64,000 nt of DNA from Rahnella aquatilis CIP 78.65 = ATCC 33071 (GCF_000241955.1 NC_016819.1:51488-115487); one strand, 5' to 3'. Positions 52,491 to 63,569 are shown, counted from the first letter of the stretch. The notes: generated from the sequence alone by a model not told the origin. Program-made: numbers and translations.

Positions 52491-53696
52491 TCAGCCGTAG
52501 GTCGGCGCAAACAGGCCGCCCTGTGCAATTTGCACTTTATCCTGCTGCCAGTAAGGTGACAGCGTGCGCAGGCGTGCCACGATGTCCGGCATCTGTTCAA
52601 TCGCCCATTCTATTTCCCGCTCACGGGTGAACCGTGACAGGGAGAAACGGATACTGCCGTGCGCGGCGGTATAAGGAATATTCATGGCACGCATTACGTG
52701 CGAAGACTCGAGCGAACCCGATGTGCAGGCACTGCCGCTGGATGCCGCTATACCGCAATGATTAAGCAACAGCAAAATGGCCTCACCTTCGATATATTCA
52801 AACGCAATGTTGACAGTATTCGGCGTGCGCGGCTGGTTAGCGCCCATCAGCAAGGTGTGCGGAATGGTGGTCAGCAGGCCGGTTTCCAGTCGGTCCCGCA
52901 TTTCCTGCACCGACGCCATCATGGGCATATGCACGTCCGCCAGTTCACAGGCCGCGCCCATACCGACAATCCCGGCGATATTCTCGGTCCCGGCACGGCG
53001 TCCGCGCTCCTGATGGCCGCCGCGCACCAGCGGGCGGAAGCGGGTGTTGCGCCGCAGATACAGGCAGCCACAACCTTTCGGCCCGTGAATTTTATGCGCC
53101 GAGCAGGACAGCATGTCGATATCGGTGGCACGCAGCGAAATCGGAATTTTTCCCACCGCCTGCACGGCGTCGCAGTGGAACAGAATGCCGCGTTCATGGG
53201 CGGCAGTGGCCATTTCGCTGACCGGGAATAGCACGCCGGTTTCGTTGTTCGCCCACATCATGGTGACCAGCGCGACGTTTTCACTCAGCGCATCGTAATA
53301 ATGGGCGGTATCCAGCGCGCCTTCTTCAGAGACGCCGATACGGTGGATCATGTAACCCTGACGCTCAAGGTGTTCGCACACTGCCAGCGTGGCCGGATGT
53401 TCAACGGCGGTGGTGATAATTTCACGGCGTTCCGGTGCCAGCGCAATGGCCGAGTAAATGGCCGTCGACGTGGCTTCGGTGGCGCAGGAGGTGAAAATAA
53501 TTTCGCTGGTATACGCCGCGCCCAGCAGGCTCGCCACCTGTTCGCGGGCGCATTCCAGCCCGGCCCGGCACGGTCCACCGAAATCATGAATCGAGGACGG
53601 ATTACCGTAATAATCGCGCAGATACGGCATCATCGCTTCCAGCACCATCGGATCAATACGGGTGGTGGCGTTGTTATCCAGATACACATTTTTCAT
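52491..53696 (-). CDS. nifS: Cysteine desulfurase NifS
   Basis: A 401-residue class V aminotransferase-fold desulfurase. It starts MKNVYLDNNATTRIDPMVLE; the PLP lysine is Lys202 in SAHKIHGPKGCG; the persulfide cysteine is Cys324 in SSGSACTSGSLESSHVMRAM. It supplies sulfur from cysteine to NifU for nitrogenase clusters. It lies 45 bp after nifU and 15 bp before nifV. Confidence 0.97.
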   Translation of the reverse strand: MKNVYLDNNATTRIDPMVLEAMMPYLRDYYGNPSSIHDFGGPCRAGLECAREQVASLLGAAYTSEIIFTSCATEATSTAIYSAIALAPERREIITTAVEHPATLAVCEHLERQGYMIHRIGVSEEGALDTAHYYDALSENVALVTMMWANNETGVLFPVSEMATAAHERGILFHCDAVQAVGKIPISLRATDIDMLSCSAHKIHGPKGCGCLYLRRNTRFRPLVRGGHQERGRRAGTENIAGIVGMGAACELADVHMPMMASVQEMRDRLETGLLTTIPHTLLMGANQPRTPNTVNIAFEYIEGEAILLLLNHCGIAASSGSACTSGSLESSHVMRAMNIPYTAAHGSIRFSLSRFTREREIEWAIEQMPDIVARLRTLSPYWQQDKVQIAQGGLFAPTYG

Positions 53697-53741
53697 TGTC
53701 TGTTCCTCATTACCGGGCGGATGTGTTTGTTCTTTTCCCAG

Positions 53742-54569
53742 TCAGGCGGCGGAGACCACGCGTATATAACGGCCCATACGCTCAACCAGTTTCTGTTGCA
53801 GCCAGGCCAGCGTCATGTCAGTCATCATGCAGCCGCTGCAACTGCCGGAAAGCTCCACCGTCACTTCCTGCCCGTCGACGCGCACCAGCGACATGTCGCC
53901 GCCGTCAGCCCTGATGTGCGGGCGCAAAGACGCCACGACTTCTTCCACCGCCAGCCAGTTTTCATCCCTGACTTTTGCCGCCACCGGGTTTTTCACCGGA
54001 TGTTCTTTTAGGATTTCTTCCAGACACAGCTCGATTTTTTCGTGGCAGGAGGTGCAGCCGCCCCCGGCTTTGGTGTAGTTGATCACATCTTCGAGCGTGG
54101 TCAGGCCGTTGGCGAGCACCGCACGGCGGATCTGCGCTTCATCGACCGCAAAACATTTGCAGATAAGCGCGCCTTCTTCATGATCTTCATCCGGCGCTTC
54201 ACCCCGGAAATTATTGATGGCAGCCCGCAGCGCTTCCTGCCCCATCACCGAACAGTGCATTTTTTCCGGTGGCAGACCGTCGAGATAGTCGGCGATTTGC
54301 TGGTTGCTCACCTGCTGCGCCTGCGTCAGGCTGCGGCCGATAATCAGTTCGGTAAGCGCCGACGAGGACGCAATGGCGCTGCCGCAGCCGAAGGTCTGGA
54401 ATCCGGCATCAAGAATAATTTCCGTCTCAGGATCCACTTTCAGCATCAGGCGCAACGCGTCGCCGCAACTCAGTGAACCGACGTCACCGATGGCATTCGC
54501 GTCGTCCACGACTTTGGCGTTACGCGGATTAAAAAAATGTTCTTTCACTTTCTCAGAATAATTCCACAT
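53742..54569 (-). CDS. nifU: Fe-S scaffold NifU
   Basis: A 275-residue three-domain scaffold. The N-terminal IscU-like domain ([38 protein letters not shown]...[20 protein letters not shown]...[15 protein letters not shown]) has three cluster cysteines. The central part (ICKCFAVDE...[11 protein letters not shown]) holds a permanent [2Fe-2S]. The C-terminal Nfu domain ends [19 protein letters not shown] with CxxC. It assembles [4Fe-4S] with NifS. The start at MWNYSEKV is chosen; the 22-codon extension runs back across the end of the upstream gene. It is second in its operon after the iscA-like gene. Confidence 0.96.
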   Translation of the reverse strand: MWNYSEKVKEHFFNPRNAKVVDDANAIGDVGSLSCGDALRLMLKVDPETEIILDAGFQTFGCGSAIASSSALTELIIGRSLTQAQQVSNQQIADYLDGLPPEKMHCSVMGQEALRAAINNFRGEAPDEDHEEGALICKCFAVDEAQIRRAVLANGLTTLEDVINYTKAGGGCTSCHEKIELCLEEILKEHPVKNPVAAKVRDENWLAVEEVVASLRPHIRADGGDMSLVRVDGQEVTVELSGSCSGCMMTDMTLAWLQQKLVERMGRYIRVVSAA

Positions 54570-54586
54570 GTCTTTAACCCCTTTGA

Positions 54587-54925
54587 TTAGTCCGGTTCGG
54601 GTGATGTCGTACAACTGCCGCTTTCGCAGTGACAAGCGGATGCCGCTGGCAAAACCACCCGTATTCCGGCGCAGCTGTTCTGTTCACCGGCAGACAGCGT
54701 GGCATGTTGTAATAGCGTCCAGTGCAGCGGATCCGCCAGCAGGCGTAGCCCGTTAATCATTTCTACGTGGTCACGCGGCCGAAAGGCCGCGCTCCAGTGC
54801 AGCCCCACTTTCCAGCCGCCGCACGGGTCGCCGCCTAATGTCATCCGCAGGCCGCCCCCCTGGGGCGACAGTTGCCGCTGTAACGCCAGCAAGCGGTCAA
54901 AAACCGCCGGTTCAATTACCATCAT
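54587..54925 (-). CDS. A-type Fe-S carrier (IscA/HesB-like) of the nif operon
   Basis: A 112-residue IscA/HesB-family protein: [47 protein letters not shown] and a C-terminal [11 protein letters not shown]. The three ligand cysteines have classic A-type spacing: Cys35, then Cys98-x-Cys100 (IscA Cys35/Cys99/Cys101). The usual CGC is CHC. AGGAGGTG lies before tandem ATGs. It is the first gene after a strong sigma-54 promoter and UAS, 17 bp before nifU, so it probably works with NifU/NifS in nitrogenase cluster delivery. Klebsiella nif clusters lack it at this place. Confidence 0.8.
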   Translation of the reverse strand: MMVIEPAVFDRLLALQRQLSPQGGGLRMTLGGDPCGGWKVGLHWSAAFRPRDHVEMINGLRLLADPLHWTLLQHATLSAGEQNSCAGIRVVLPAASACHCESGSCTTSPEPD

Positions 54926-54957
54926 CGGGTCACCTCCTGTACGGGTTTATGACTACT

Positions 54958-54975
54958 GAGCAATTGTGATGCCAG
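54958..54975 (-). promoter_or_regulatory. Sigma-54 promoter of the iscA-like-nifUSVWZM operon
   Basis: On the reverse strand CTGGCATCACAATTGCTC matches TGGCAC-N5-TTGC closely (GG-N10-GC), ~33 bp before the iscA-like ATG. Confidence 0.85.
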
Positions 54976-55058
54976 TCACATTATCAGCGTTATTTCAACC
55001 ACATAGCCCCTGATGCCTGCATCAAATCCCACACGGATGTCGCGCTATTTGTCAGGTT

Positions 55059-55074
55059 TGTCATACAGATGACA
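55059..55074 (-). promoter_or_regulatory. NifA binding site (UAS) before the iscA-like gene
   Basis: TGTCATACAGATGACA fits TGT-N10-ACA and is itself a near-perfect palindrome. It lies ~86 bp before the -24 element, just after the nifX stop codon. Confidence 0.85.
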
Positions 55075-55079
55075 CAAGG

Positions 55080-55544
55080 TTACGGGCGGTCTTCCTCCTG
55101 CCATTCGTCCCCCGCCAGCAGTTTGTCGAAACGGCCAGGGTCGCGGCCACGGCGCGTCACCTGACGCTCTGCAGCCGACCAGTGTTGCTGCATCTGTTTG
55201 AGCAAATGCGCGATGTCGGTGTCTTGCGGCACTTTGATCGCCCGTACGCCAATTTCCAGCAACTGGCGGAAAACTGAATCGCCAATCGCCAGGCAATAGA
55301 GCGTCACGCAGTCTTCCAGCGCCGCCATCCGGCAGGCGATTTTTTCCTGCTGATGGCCAGATTCGGCGCTGAATTCCGCCACCCGCAGCAGTTGCACCTG
55401 ATCCTGTTTTACGCCGTACACCACCAGCCGGGTGCTGGCACCGAAATGCTGGTCGACGTGGTGATAATCGGAACTTGCGAATGCCACCTGCATCGGCCAC
55501 TGCGTGACGCTGACGGTATCGAGATAACGGTTAGCGCGCCTCAT
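55080..55544 (-). CDS. nifX: NifX, FeMo-co precursor carrier
   Basis: A 154-residue protein with the NifX/NafY/VnfX dinitrogenase iron-molybdenum cofactor-binding fold: MQVAFASSDYHHVDQHFGASTRLVVYGV, KIACRMAALEDCVTLYCLAIGDSVFRQLLEIGVRAIKVP. It carries NifB-co/VK-cluster between NifB and NifEN. Its start overlaps the end of nifN by 14 bases. It is the last gene of nifENX. Confidence 0.94.
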   Translation of the reverse strand: MRRANRYLDTVSVTQWPMQVAFASSDYHHVDQHFGASTRLVVYGVKQDQVQLLRVAEFSAESGHQQEKIACRMAALEDCVTLYCLAIGDSVFRQLLEIGVRAIKVPQDTDIAHLLKQMQQHWSAAERQVTRRGRDPGRFDKLLAGDEWQEEDRP

Positions 55545-56916
55545 GACTGGCCTCCGGTACCGGGCTCAGGCCGAACACCTGCTTGAGCGGTGAGTGATAC
55601 GCCGTCAGCATGTGATGGCGCGCCTGCATCAGGTTCGCGAGTTCGAACAAGGTGTCGCGAATACCCGCATAGCCCTGCCGCACGCGGCGAAATTCCCCGA
55701 GACGGTCGTAAAGCGGGAAACCGGCACGTACCAGCGCGATACCGTTTTTTTCCGCCAGTGGTGCAGCGTGGGAGTTCGCCACCAGCAGTGAAACCGGGTA
55801 GCTGTCGAGCCGGGTTTGTAAATCTTCCAGATCGCCGATCACCACCTGTTCGACCGGCAGCCCGGCCAGTGACTGCTGATTAACCGGCGCAATCACCGGC
55901 CCGACGCGCATTCCCTGGCTCTGAGCGAAATCGCACCACGCCACCAGCAAATCCGCTTCTGCCGCCAGCGCAATACGCTGTGACTGCAGCCAGGTATGGC
56001 AGTCGATCATGGCGTCCAGCAGTTGCCCGCGCTGGCGCTCAATCCATGCCGGTACCTCGCGGCCTGACACCTGATGCAGATGGCGGATCAGACTGTCCAT
56101 GTTTTCCAGCGTCATCAGGTGCGGCAGGTTCAGCGCCATGCCACGGCTGCGCATCGCCATCAGACTGGCGGCGCAGTTGAGCGAACTGCCAATGGTGATG
56201 GTGGTCAGGCTCTGCCCCATTTGTTCAATCTGGCGTTGCGACGTGCCGCCCTGCGTGACCGGATTGAAATCGCCATTCGCCAGATGTCCGTCCAGCGACT
56301 GTGATAAATCCGGCAGGATCACCGGTTGCAGGCCAAAGGCTTCGACATAGCTGCGCAGTAATTCCAGATCCCCCGGCGTCAGCAGATGGCTCACCAGCAG
56401 GTTCACGCGCTTGTTACGCATGCCGGTCGGCGGCTTTTCCGGCACCCACTGAGTGATCACGCTTTCCATCAGCGCGCTGTAGCCGTTTTCCAGCGAGCCG
56501 TAAAAATCCGGCGTGTTAACGGTCAGAATAGCGATGGCATTAAAGCGCGGTTCTTTGTCGCGAAACTCACGCAGCGCCATCGACAAATCACTGCCCTGCG
56601 CTTCTGACAGTCCGGTGCTCAAAATCACAATGGCTTTTGGATTACTGCGCTGACACAACGTGGTCAACGCAGTACTGACGTTGCCATCCGAGCCCATGAT
56701 AGTCGTGGTCGATTCCATCGCCGTGGACTGCAACGGGATCGGATCGTGAAAATGCTGGATGAAGAAAACTTTGGCGAACGCGCTACAACCTTGCGCGCCG
56801 TGAACCAGCGGGATGCAATTTTCCAGCCCCTGACTGGCCAGGATCGCCCCGAGCGGTTGCCCGCTTTTGACAGGCGTGGTGGCAAGCGGCTTGGCATTAC
56901 GCAGAATTTGAGCCAT
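55531..56916 (-). CDS. nifN: NifN, FeMo-co scaffold beta subunit
   Basis: A 461-residue NifK-like scaffold subunit. Motifs include QPLGAILASQGLENCIPLVHGAQGCSAFAKVFFIQHFHDPIPLQSTAMESTTTIMG and TVNTPDFYGSLENGYSALMESVI. With NifE it forms the heterotetramer on which NifB-co is converted to FeMo-co. Start at MAQILRNAKPLATTPVKSG follows GGAGACTGTGT; the six-codon extension is rejected. It lies 49 bp after nifE. Confidence 0.96.
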   Translation of the reverse strand: MAQILRNAKPLATTPVKSGQPLGAILASQGLENCIPLVHGAQGCSAFAKVFFIQHFHDPIPLQSTAMESTTTIMGSDGNVSTALTTLCQRSNPKAIVILSTGLSEAQGSDLSMALREFRDKEPRFNAIAILTVNTPDFYGSLENGYSALMESVITQWVPEKPPTGMRNKRVNLLVSHLLTPGDLELLRSYVEAFGLQPVILPDLSQSLDGHLANGDFNPVTQGGTSQRQIEQMGQSLTTITIGSSLNCAASLMAMRSRGMALNLPHLMTLENMDSLIRHLHQVSGREVPAWIERQRGQLLDAMIDCHTWLQSQRIALAAEADLLVAWCDFAQSQGMRVGPVIAPVNQQSLAGLPVEQVVIGDLEDLQTRLDSYPVSLLVANSHAAPLAEKNGIALVRAGFPLYDRLGEFRRVRQGYAGIRDTLFELANLMQARHHMLTAYHSPLKQVFGLSPVPEASHEAR

Positions 56917-56965
56917 ACACAGTCTCCAAAACAATGAGTCGAAACATCGCTCACAATGTGTCTGT

Positions 56966-58339
56966 TTAGCGCCACGGCGCCAGACGGTTGACCTGCGCCC
57001 AGACCGGGCTTTCCAGGGTGATACACAACTGTTCGGCCAGATTTACCAGCCCGTGATATCCGGCAAACGCATGCTCGCGCTCCTGATTGATATCCAGGAA
57101 CGGCAGGCGGGCTTTGTACGCGGTATACATGTTGCGGCCCCCGGCGATCATGATGTCGCCGCCGAAACGATAGAGGGTATCGAGCAAGGTTCTGGCATTG
57201 CCTTCGTCGAGCATCAGCACGTCTTCACCCATCAGTTCGCGAATACGCTGCTTGTCTTCTTCGGTTGATTTTCGGGTGCCGGTCGCCACCACCGTGATGC
57301 CTAAATCCTGTAACGCCGAGACCACCGACCAGGATTTCACGCCACCGGTATACAGCAGCGCCTTGCGCCCGCTGAGCCGCGCACGGTAAGGCGCGAGCGC
57401 AAGATGTGTCGCCGCCTCCTCGCGCTCAATCAGACGTTCTGTGCGCGCCTGTAAATCCGGGTCTTTGAGTAGCACGGCGATCGTGCGCAGGGAATCAGCC
57501 ATGGAACGCAGGCCATAAAAACTGCCTTCAAACCATGGGATCTGGTAACGCTCTTCCATTTTGCGGGCGACGTTGATCAGCGCCCGCGAGCACACCAGCA
57601 TGTTGGCTTCGCCACGGTGCATAGTCTGGATTTCAGCAAAACGGGAATCCCCGGAAAGGCTGCACAGCACGCGGATCCCGAGCTCATCGAGCAGCGGCAG
57701 AACGTGCCAGAACTCGCCGGCAATATTGAATTCGCCAATCAGGCTGATGCTGTGGCGGTGTCCGGCGGGGATCGGTGAGTTTTCCGGCCACGGCGCGGGT
57801 TCGCGCTGGCCGATCACCTTTTTGACCATCACGTCCCCGGCAATGCGGTTACCGAGATTTTTGCTGCCGTAGAAACCGGCGGCATCGACTGAAATAACTG
57901 GCACACCGGCGGCGGCCGATGCGGCGCGACACACGGCTTCAACGTCATCCCCTTCCATCGCGGGTACGCAGGTGTTGTAAATAAAGACCGCCACCGGATG
58001 GTAATGGCTGACGATGTGCTGCACGGCGTGAAATAAGCGTCGCTCGCCGCGCCCCATAATCACATCCTGCTCGCTCATGTCGGTGGTGAAGCCCATGCGG
58101 TTGATGGAAGGCCCGGAACTGCGGCTGCCACGGTTGTCCCATGAACTGCCGGTACAGCCAATCGGGCCGTGCACCAGATGCGCGACGTCCGCGACCGGCA
58201 GCAGCGCAATCTGCGCGCCATCAAACGCACAACCACCTGCCGTCGCGCCCGGTTTCGGCAGGCTGCAACCCGACTTCTGCTTGTGGTTATGCTCACAGGC
58301 TGGCTCATCAATCAGCGCCAGAATCTCTTTTGCCTTCAT
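56966..58339 (-). CDS. nifE: NifE, FeMo-co scaffold alpha subunit
   Basis: A 457-residue NifD-like protein: [71 protein letters not shown] and [20 protein letters not shown] near the C terminus. It holds the interface [4Fe-4S] cysteines and accepts NifB-co. First gene of nifENX, with its own sigma-54 promoter and UAS. GAGG precedes the ATG. Confidence 0.97.
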   Translation of the reverse strand: MKAKEILALIDEPACEHNHKQKSGCSLPKPGATAGGCAFDGAQIALLPVADVAHLVHGPIGCTGSSWDNRGSRSSGPSINRMGFTTDMSEQDVIMGRGERRLFHAVQHIVSHYHPVAVFIYNTCVPAMEGDDVEAVCRAASAAAGVPVISVDAAGFYGSKNLGNRIAGDVMVKKVIGQREPAPWPENSPIPAGHRHSISLIGEFNIAGEFWHVLPLLDELGIRVLCSLSGDSRFAEIQTMHRGEANMLVCSRALINVARKMEERYQIPWFEGSFYGLRSMADSLRTIAVLLKDPDLQARTERLIEREEAATHLALAPYRARLSGRKALLYTGGVKSWSVVSALQDLGITVVATGTRKSTEEDKQRIRELMGEDVLMLDEGNARTLLDTLYRFGGDIMIAGGRNMYTAYKARLPFLDINQEREHAFAGYHGLVNLAEQLCITLESPVWAQVNRLAPWR

Positions 58340-58377
58340 CGCAACCTCGTCATGACAGATAAGTATCAGGGTGAAGG

Positions 58378-58395
58378 TTGCAAGGAGCAGGCCAG
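58378..58395 (-). promoter_or_regulatory. Sigma-54 promoter of nifENX
   Basis: On the reverse strand CTGGCCTGCTCCTTGCAA gives GG-N10-GC with TTGCA, ~40 bp before nifE. Confidence 0.8.
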
Positions 58396-58428
58396 CGGAT
58401 TACCTGCTGATTTTAAACAGGATCTCAT

Positions 58429-58444
58429 TGTCGTGTTTATGACA
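58429..58444 (-). promoter_or_regulatory. NifA binding site (UAS) of nifENX
   Basis: TGTCGTGTTTATGACA fits TGT-N10-ACA, about 36 bp before the -24 element. This is closer than at the other nif promoters, but the match is exact. Confidence 0.65.
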
Positions 58445-58510
58445 AACGACACAAAGAAAACAAAGGAAACAACGGATGTCGGGGCGCAGACCGCGCCCCG
58501 CAGAGGGACG

Positions 58511-59185
58511 TTAACTGAACAGACGGTTTTCCAGCGGATTACTTTTGCCTAACCGGCGCGCCAGCCACGGCGGCATGTTTTCGGTCAGCATGCGTTGCAG
58601 CGCAGCAAGTTGTGACGCAATGCTCACGCCGGGCAGCACTTTGATCGGATGAATATTATGGCGGATGACCCGCGCCGCTGCCGGGCCGCCAATGGCTTCA
58701 CAGAACAGCAAATGGCAATCGCTGATCAGCCGCGCACGGGTTTCATTGGACTCTTCACCTTCGGGCGATACCGGCGTACGGCGCAGCGCCATCAGATACG
58801 GCCCGTCACTGTCGAACGCATAAATGAAAAACAGATGCGACTGCCCAAAATGACCATTCACCGTGATGCCGTCCAAAGACGAAAATGCCACCCTTAACTG
58901 CTGTGGCTGGCGGCGATTTTCATTCAGGGTCAGATGTGGTGGCAGTTGCCCCTGCAGGCAGCTCATTAGCGACTGCCAGCGGCTGACAGTCACCTTTCCG
59001 GCATCTCCCGGAAACGTCGCCTCCAGCTCTTCCAGACTCATGGCCTGTAAATGCGCCAGCCCGATATTGCCGTCACCTTCGCGACTGCCCTGTGTCAGCC
59101 AGGCCAGCACCTCCGGCGGCGGGATTTCCGGGAATAATTGCACCACGGCGAATAAACGCCAGAACAGCAGATCGTCTTTTGACAT
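58511..59185 (-). CDS. nifY: NifY, apo-MoFe protein chaperone
   Basis: A 224-residue NifX/NafY-family protein. The N-terminal helical domain is DDLLFWRLFAVVQLFPEIPPPEVLAWLTQ. The C-terminal cofactor-binding domain is LRVAFSSLDGITVNGHFGQSHLFFIYAFDSDGPYLMALRRTP and HLLFCEAIGGPAAARVIRHNIHPIKV. It holds apo-NifDK ready for FeMo-co insertion. Start 59185 follows GAGAGGAG eight bases upstream; the 41-codon extension overlaps nifT. Last gene of nifHDKTY. Confidence 0.93.
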   Translation of the reverse strand: MSKDDLLFWRLFAVVQLFPEIPPPEVLAWLTQGSREGDGNIGLAHLQAMSLEELEATFPGDAGKVTVSRWQSLMSCLQGQLPPHLTLNENRRQPQQLRVAFSSLDGITVNGHFGQSHLFFIYAFDSDGPYLMALRRTPVSPEGEESNETRARLISDCHLLFCEAIGGPAAARVIRHNIHPIKVLPGVSIASQLAALQRMLTENMPPWLARRLGKSNPLENRLFS

Positions 59186-59199
59186 CGGATTCACTCCTC

Positions 59200-59415
59200 T
59201 CACAGTTCTGATCGTGTTGCCCGCAGGCTGACGGGAAACGACGGAATGCCCGGCTGAGGTTCCACGTAATAGGCTTTTCCTCCTTCCAGACAAACACGTC
59301 CGCCCCACTGTTGCGGATGGTTATGCTCCAGTTGCACCACTTTGGCTTCCATATCCTGTTTCGCGATATAGCAATAAAGACTGTTATTACGCAGTCGGAA
59401 AATAACCATCGGCAT
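59200..59415 (-). CDS. nifT: NifT, small nif protein
   Basis: A 71-residue protein, MPMVIFRLRNNSLYCYIAKQ then DMEAKVVQLEHNHPQQWGGR and VCLEGGKAYYVEPQP, the conserved NifT/FixU fold. Its role is unproven; mutants in Klebsiella still fix nitrogen. It lies between nifK and nifY as in Klebsiella, after GGGAGGGG. Confidence 0.95.
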   Translation of the reverse strand: MPMVIFRLRNNSLYCYIAKQDMEAKVVQLEHNHPQQWGGRVCLEGGKAYYVEPQPGIPSFPVSLRATRSEL

Positions 59416-59490
59416 AAGCCCCTCCCGGCGACACGCGCCCCGGCGGTAAAGAGAAAAGCCCCGGCACAGTTCAGTGACAGGGCGAGGGTT

Positions 59491-61059
59491 TTAGCGGATC
59501 AGGTCGAAGTTGTAGTCGGTTTTGCCAAGCTTCATGGTTTCGCGATCCAGTTGTTCAAGTACCGCATTCACCAGTTGCGTCAGGATGCTCATCGCCCCTT
59601 CGTATCCCCAGGTGGTCTGACGGTGCAAATGATGCCGGTCAAAAATCGGAAAACCGATGCGGATCAGCGGCACTTCGAACTGTTCGCCTTTGGCCAGCGT
59701 GTCACGCTGAATGAATTTTCCGTAAGAGTTGCCGATCATAAAGTCCGGTTTACGGGTAAACATCAGCGAGCGGAAATGCCACAGATCGCAGTTCACATAC
59801 ACTTCGCTGTCCTGTCCGTAAGGCGAATCAGCCAGCATTTTCTTCATGGCTTTCTGCCAGCGCTTGTTGCCGTTATGGCTGAGAATGGTGGTCGGTTCAC
59901 AGCCCAGTTCCAGCAGGAATGCGGTCATGCCCATCACAAAATCCGGGTCACCGTAGAGACCGAAACGCTTGCCATGCAGCCAGGTGTGGGAATCGAGCAT
60001 CATGTCCACCAGACGGCCACGTTCAGTCGCCAGCGCGTCAGCTATCGGTTTGCCGGTCAGTTCGCTTACCGTCATCAGCAAGGCATCGGTCGCCGCCAGG
60101 CCAATCGGTACACTGACTTCGGTGCCCGGCTGATTCCAGTCGCCCTGCACCACCTTTTTGGTTTTCTGTAATTGCCACGGTTGCAGCAGCAAGGTGTCGA
60201 TGGCATCCGGTGCATCACGCATTTCGGTTTGCGTGGTGCCGCCGGCATACATGCGGTATTGGCCGTCAGCCGGGGTGTCGAGCACTTCAGACGGATCGGA
60301 CAAGACGCTGCATTCGACCCCCATCTGGCTCATCATGCGGTGAATAACCCGGTAGTTGCCGAGATAAGTTTCAAAACCGGTCACCACGTTCAGTTTGGCA
60401 AGTTTGCCCGGCTGATATTCCCGCGTGGCGTCGGTGGTAAAGGTACGGGCGAAACCTTCAAACATGTTGTCCCAGCCGGTGACATGACTGCCCAGAAAAC
60501 TCGGTGTATGGGCATACGGGATTGGCATACCGGCATCCACAAATCCGTCTTTTTTGGCGTTGGCGATAAAAGCCTGCAGGTCATCACCGATCACTTCCGC
60601 CATACAGGTGGTGGAGACAGCAATAATTTCCGGCTTGTACAGCGCGCTGGCGTTTTCCAGACCGACATTCATGTTGTTATTTCCGCCAAAAACGGCGGCA
60701 TCTTCGGTCATTGAGTCGGAAACACAGGCCACCGGCTCTTTGAAATGACGATTAAAATAGGTACGGAAATACGCCACACAGCCTTGTGAACCATGGACAT
60801 ACGGCAACGTGTTGGTAAAACCCAGCGCGCAAAGTACCGCGCCTAACGGCTGGCAGGCTTTCGCCGGGTCGACGGTCAGCGCTTCACGCGAGAAGTTCAG
60901 ATCCTGATATTCCTGCGTGGTGGTCCATTCAAACACTTCCCGCACTTTCGCCTCGCCGTGTGCTTCTTCCAGCGCGCGTTTGTGGGTAAACATATTCTGG
61001 TATTCATCCTGCTCGAACAGCGGGAAACAGGATTTTGGGGTGCCAAGATCTTGACTCAT
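59491..61059 (-). CDS. nifK: Nitrogenase MoFe protein beta subunit NifK
   Basis: A 522-residue subunit. The P-cluster region contains PAKACQPLGAVLCALGFTNTLPYVHGSQGCVAYFRTYFNRHFKEPVACVSDSMTEDAAVFGG. It also has VSTTCMAEVIGDDLQAFI and the C-terminal FPIFDRHHLHRQTTWGYEGAM. It forms the alpha2-beta2 MoFe protein with NifD. Start at MSQDLGTPKSCFPLFEQDEY follows GGAGAGAAAC; the seven-codon extension is rejected. Confidence 0.98.
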   Translation of the reverse strand: MSQDLGTPKSCFPLFEQDEYQNMFTHKRALEEAHGEAKVREVFEWTTTQEYQDLNFSREALTVDPAKACQPLGAVLCALGFTNTLPYVHGSQGCVAYFRTYFNRHFKEPVACVSDSMTEDAAVFGGNNNMNVGLENASALYKPEIIAVSTTCMAEVIGDDLQAFIANAKKDGFVDAGMPIPYAHTPSFLGSHVTGWDNMFEGFARTFTTDATREYQPGKLAKLNVVTGFETYLGNYRVIHRMMSQMGVECSVLSDPSEVLDTPADGQYRMYAGGTTQTEMRDAPDAIDTLLLQPWQLQKTKKVVQGDWNQPGTEVSVPIGLAATDALLMTVSELTGKPIADALATERGRLVDMMLDSHTWLHGKRFGLYGDPDFVMGMTAFLLELGCEPTTILSHNGNKRWQKAMKKMLADSPYGQDSEVYVNCDLWHFRSLMFTRKPDFMIGNSYGKFIQRDTLAKGEQFEVPLIRIGFPIFDRHHLHRQTTWGYEGAMSILTQLVNAVLEQLDRETMKLGKTDYNFDLIR

Positions 61060-61115
61060 GTTTCTCTCCTTCCGCGCCACAAATCTGTGAACTGACGGAA
61101 TGTTTGTCGTCTCTG

Positions 61116-62564
61116 TCAGGCCGTTTTCAACCAGGGGGCGGTCAGCTGACTCCAGCCCGGATTGTTCAGCGTCATGTCCATGTCACGGGCAAAAATGCCG
61201 AAACCGTCGTAGCCGTGATAAGGGCCGGAATAATCCCAGGAGTGCATCTGGCGGAACGGCACGCCCATTTTCTGGAAAATGTATTTTTCTTTGATACCTG
61301 ACCCGACAAGATCCGGTTTCAGCGCTTTAACGAACGCTTCCAGCTCATAACTGCTCAGGTCATCGAACAGCAACGTGCCTTCTTTGAGCATCGGTAAGGT
61401 GCGGTCGTAATCATCGTTATGACCGAATTCATAGCCGGTACCGATGATTTCCATTCCCAGATCTTCATACGCCCCGATGATGTGGCGCGGACGTAAACCG
61501 CCGAGATACAACAGCACCTTTTTGCCTTCCAGACGCGGACGGTATTTGTCGATCACCGCCTGCGTTTGCGCCTGATATTTTTCAATCACCGCTTCGGCGT
61601 TTTTCCGGATGGTATCGTCAAAACGCGCCGCGATTTCGCGCAGAGATTCCGCAATTTTGGTCGGGCCAAAGAAGTTGTATTCCATCCACGGAATGCCGTG
61701 TTTTTCTTCCATATGACGGGAGATGTAGTTCATCGAGCGGTAGCAGTGCACCAGATTGAGCGCGACTTTCGGGGTGTTTTCCATCTCCACCAGCGTGCCG
61801 TCGCCGGACCACTGCGCCACCACACGCAGCCCCATTTCTTCGAGCAGAATACGTGAGGCCCAGGCGTCACCGCCGATGTTGTAGTCGCCGATAATCGCCA
61901 CGTCGTAAGGCGTGGTTTCAAATTCATTGCCTTCGCGGTTATCCAGCACCCAGTCGCGGATGACATCGTTAGCAATGTGATGGCCGAGCGATTGCGACAC
62001 ACCGCGGAACCCCTCGCAGCGTACCGGCACGACCGGCTTACCGATTTTGGCGCTGCTGGCTTTGGCGACGGCAGAAATGTCATCGCCGATCAGACCGACC
62101 GGACATTCCGACTGCACCGAAATGCCTTTGGTCAGCGGGAACAACATCTCCAGTTCGTCGATCAGTTTGTCGAGCTTTTTATCGCCGCCAAATACGATGT
62201 CCCGTTCCTGAAAATCACTGGTGAAGTTGAGGGTGCCAAAGCTGTTCACGCCGCTCCAGCCGGTGTAATAGTTACGGCGTCCGGCACGAGAATACTGGCC
62301 GCAACCAACCGGGCCGTGGGAGATATGCGCCATGTCTTTGATCGGGCCAAAGACCACGCCTTTGGAACCGGCGTAAGCGCAGCCTCGCACGGTCATCACG
62401 CCCGGCTGTGATTTGCGGTTTGAGACAATACACTTGCCGACAGATTCCATCGCCGGGTCGGTGGTCATCATGTGTTTCTTACGATCTTTAAGCGCCTTCT
62501 CGGGGAAGATCTCCAGCACTTCCTGGATCAATGCCTCGTTACGTTCGCGTGTTTCACTGGTCAT
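61116..62564 (-). CDS. nifD: Nitrogenase MoFe protein alpha subunit NifD
   Basis: A 482-residue subunit. P-cluster cysteines lie in [38 protein letters not shown] and [16 protein letters not shown]. The FeMo-co cysteine is in [30 protein letters not shown]. The cofactor histidine is in [19 protein letters not shown]. Catalyses N2 reduction. It lies 73 bp after nifH in the nifHDKTY operon. Confidence 0.98.
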   Translation of the reverse strand: MTSETRERNEALIQEVLEIFPEKALKDRKKHMMTTDPAMESVGKCIVSNRKSQPGVMTVRGCAYAGSKGVVFGPIKDMAHISHGPVGCGQYSRAGRRNYYTGWSGVNSFGTLNFTSDFQERDIVFGGDKKLDKLIDELEMLFPLTKGISVQSECPVGLIGDDISAVAKASSAKIGKPVVPVRCEGFRGVSQSLGHHIANDVIRDWVLDNREGNEFETTPYDVAIIGDYNIGGDAWASRILLEEMGLRVVAQWSGDGTLVEMENTPKVALNLVHCYRSMNYISRHMEEKHGIPWMEYNFFGPTKIAESLREIAARFDDTIRKNAEAVIEKYQAQTQAVIDKYRPRLEGKKVLLYLGGLRPRHIIGAYEDLGMEIIGTGYEFGHNDDYDRTLPMLKEGTLLFDDLSSYELEAFVKALKPDLVGSGIKEKYIFQKMGVPFRQMHSWDYSGPYHGYDGFGIFARDMDMTLNNPGWSQLTAPWLKTA

Positions 62565-62637
62565 AAAGACTCCGCTGATTGCCTGAAAAGGTGCACATTC
62601 CCGCAGGTCTGTGCATCTCTGGATAAAGGGGACGAAA

Positions 62638-63549
<912 letters not shown>

Positions 63550-63552
63550 CTA

Positions 63553-63569
63553 TTGCAGTGTTTGTACCA
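63553..63569 (-). promoter_or_regulatory. Sigma-54 promoter of nifHDKTY
   Basis: On the reverse strand TGGTACAAACACTGCAA gives GG-N10-GC with TGCAA at the -12, ~40 bp before nifH. Confidence 0.8.

Noticed and set aside
59311-60171. 286-codon forward ORF opposite nifT-nifK
   Set aside because: It is the antisense shadow of nifK in GC-rich DNA, low-complexity in His/Gln/Arg, without RBS.
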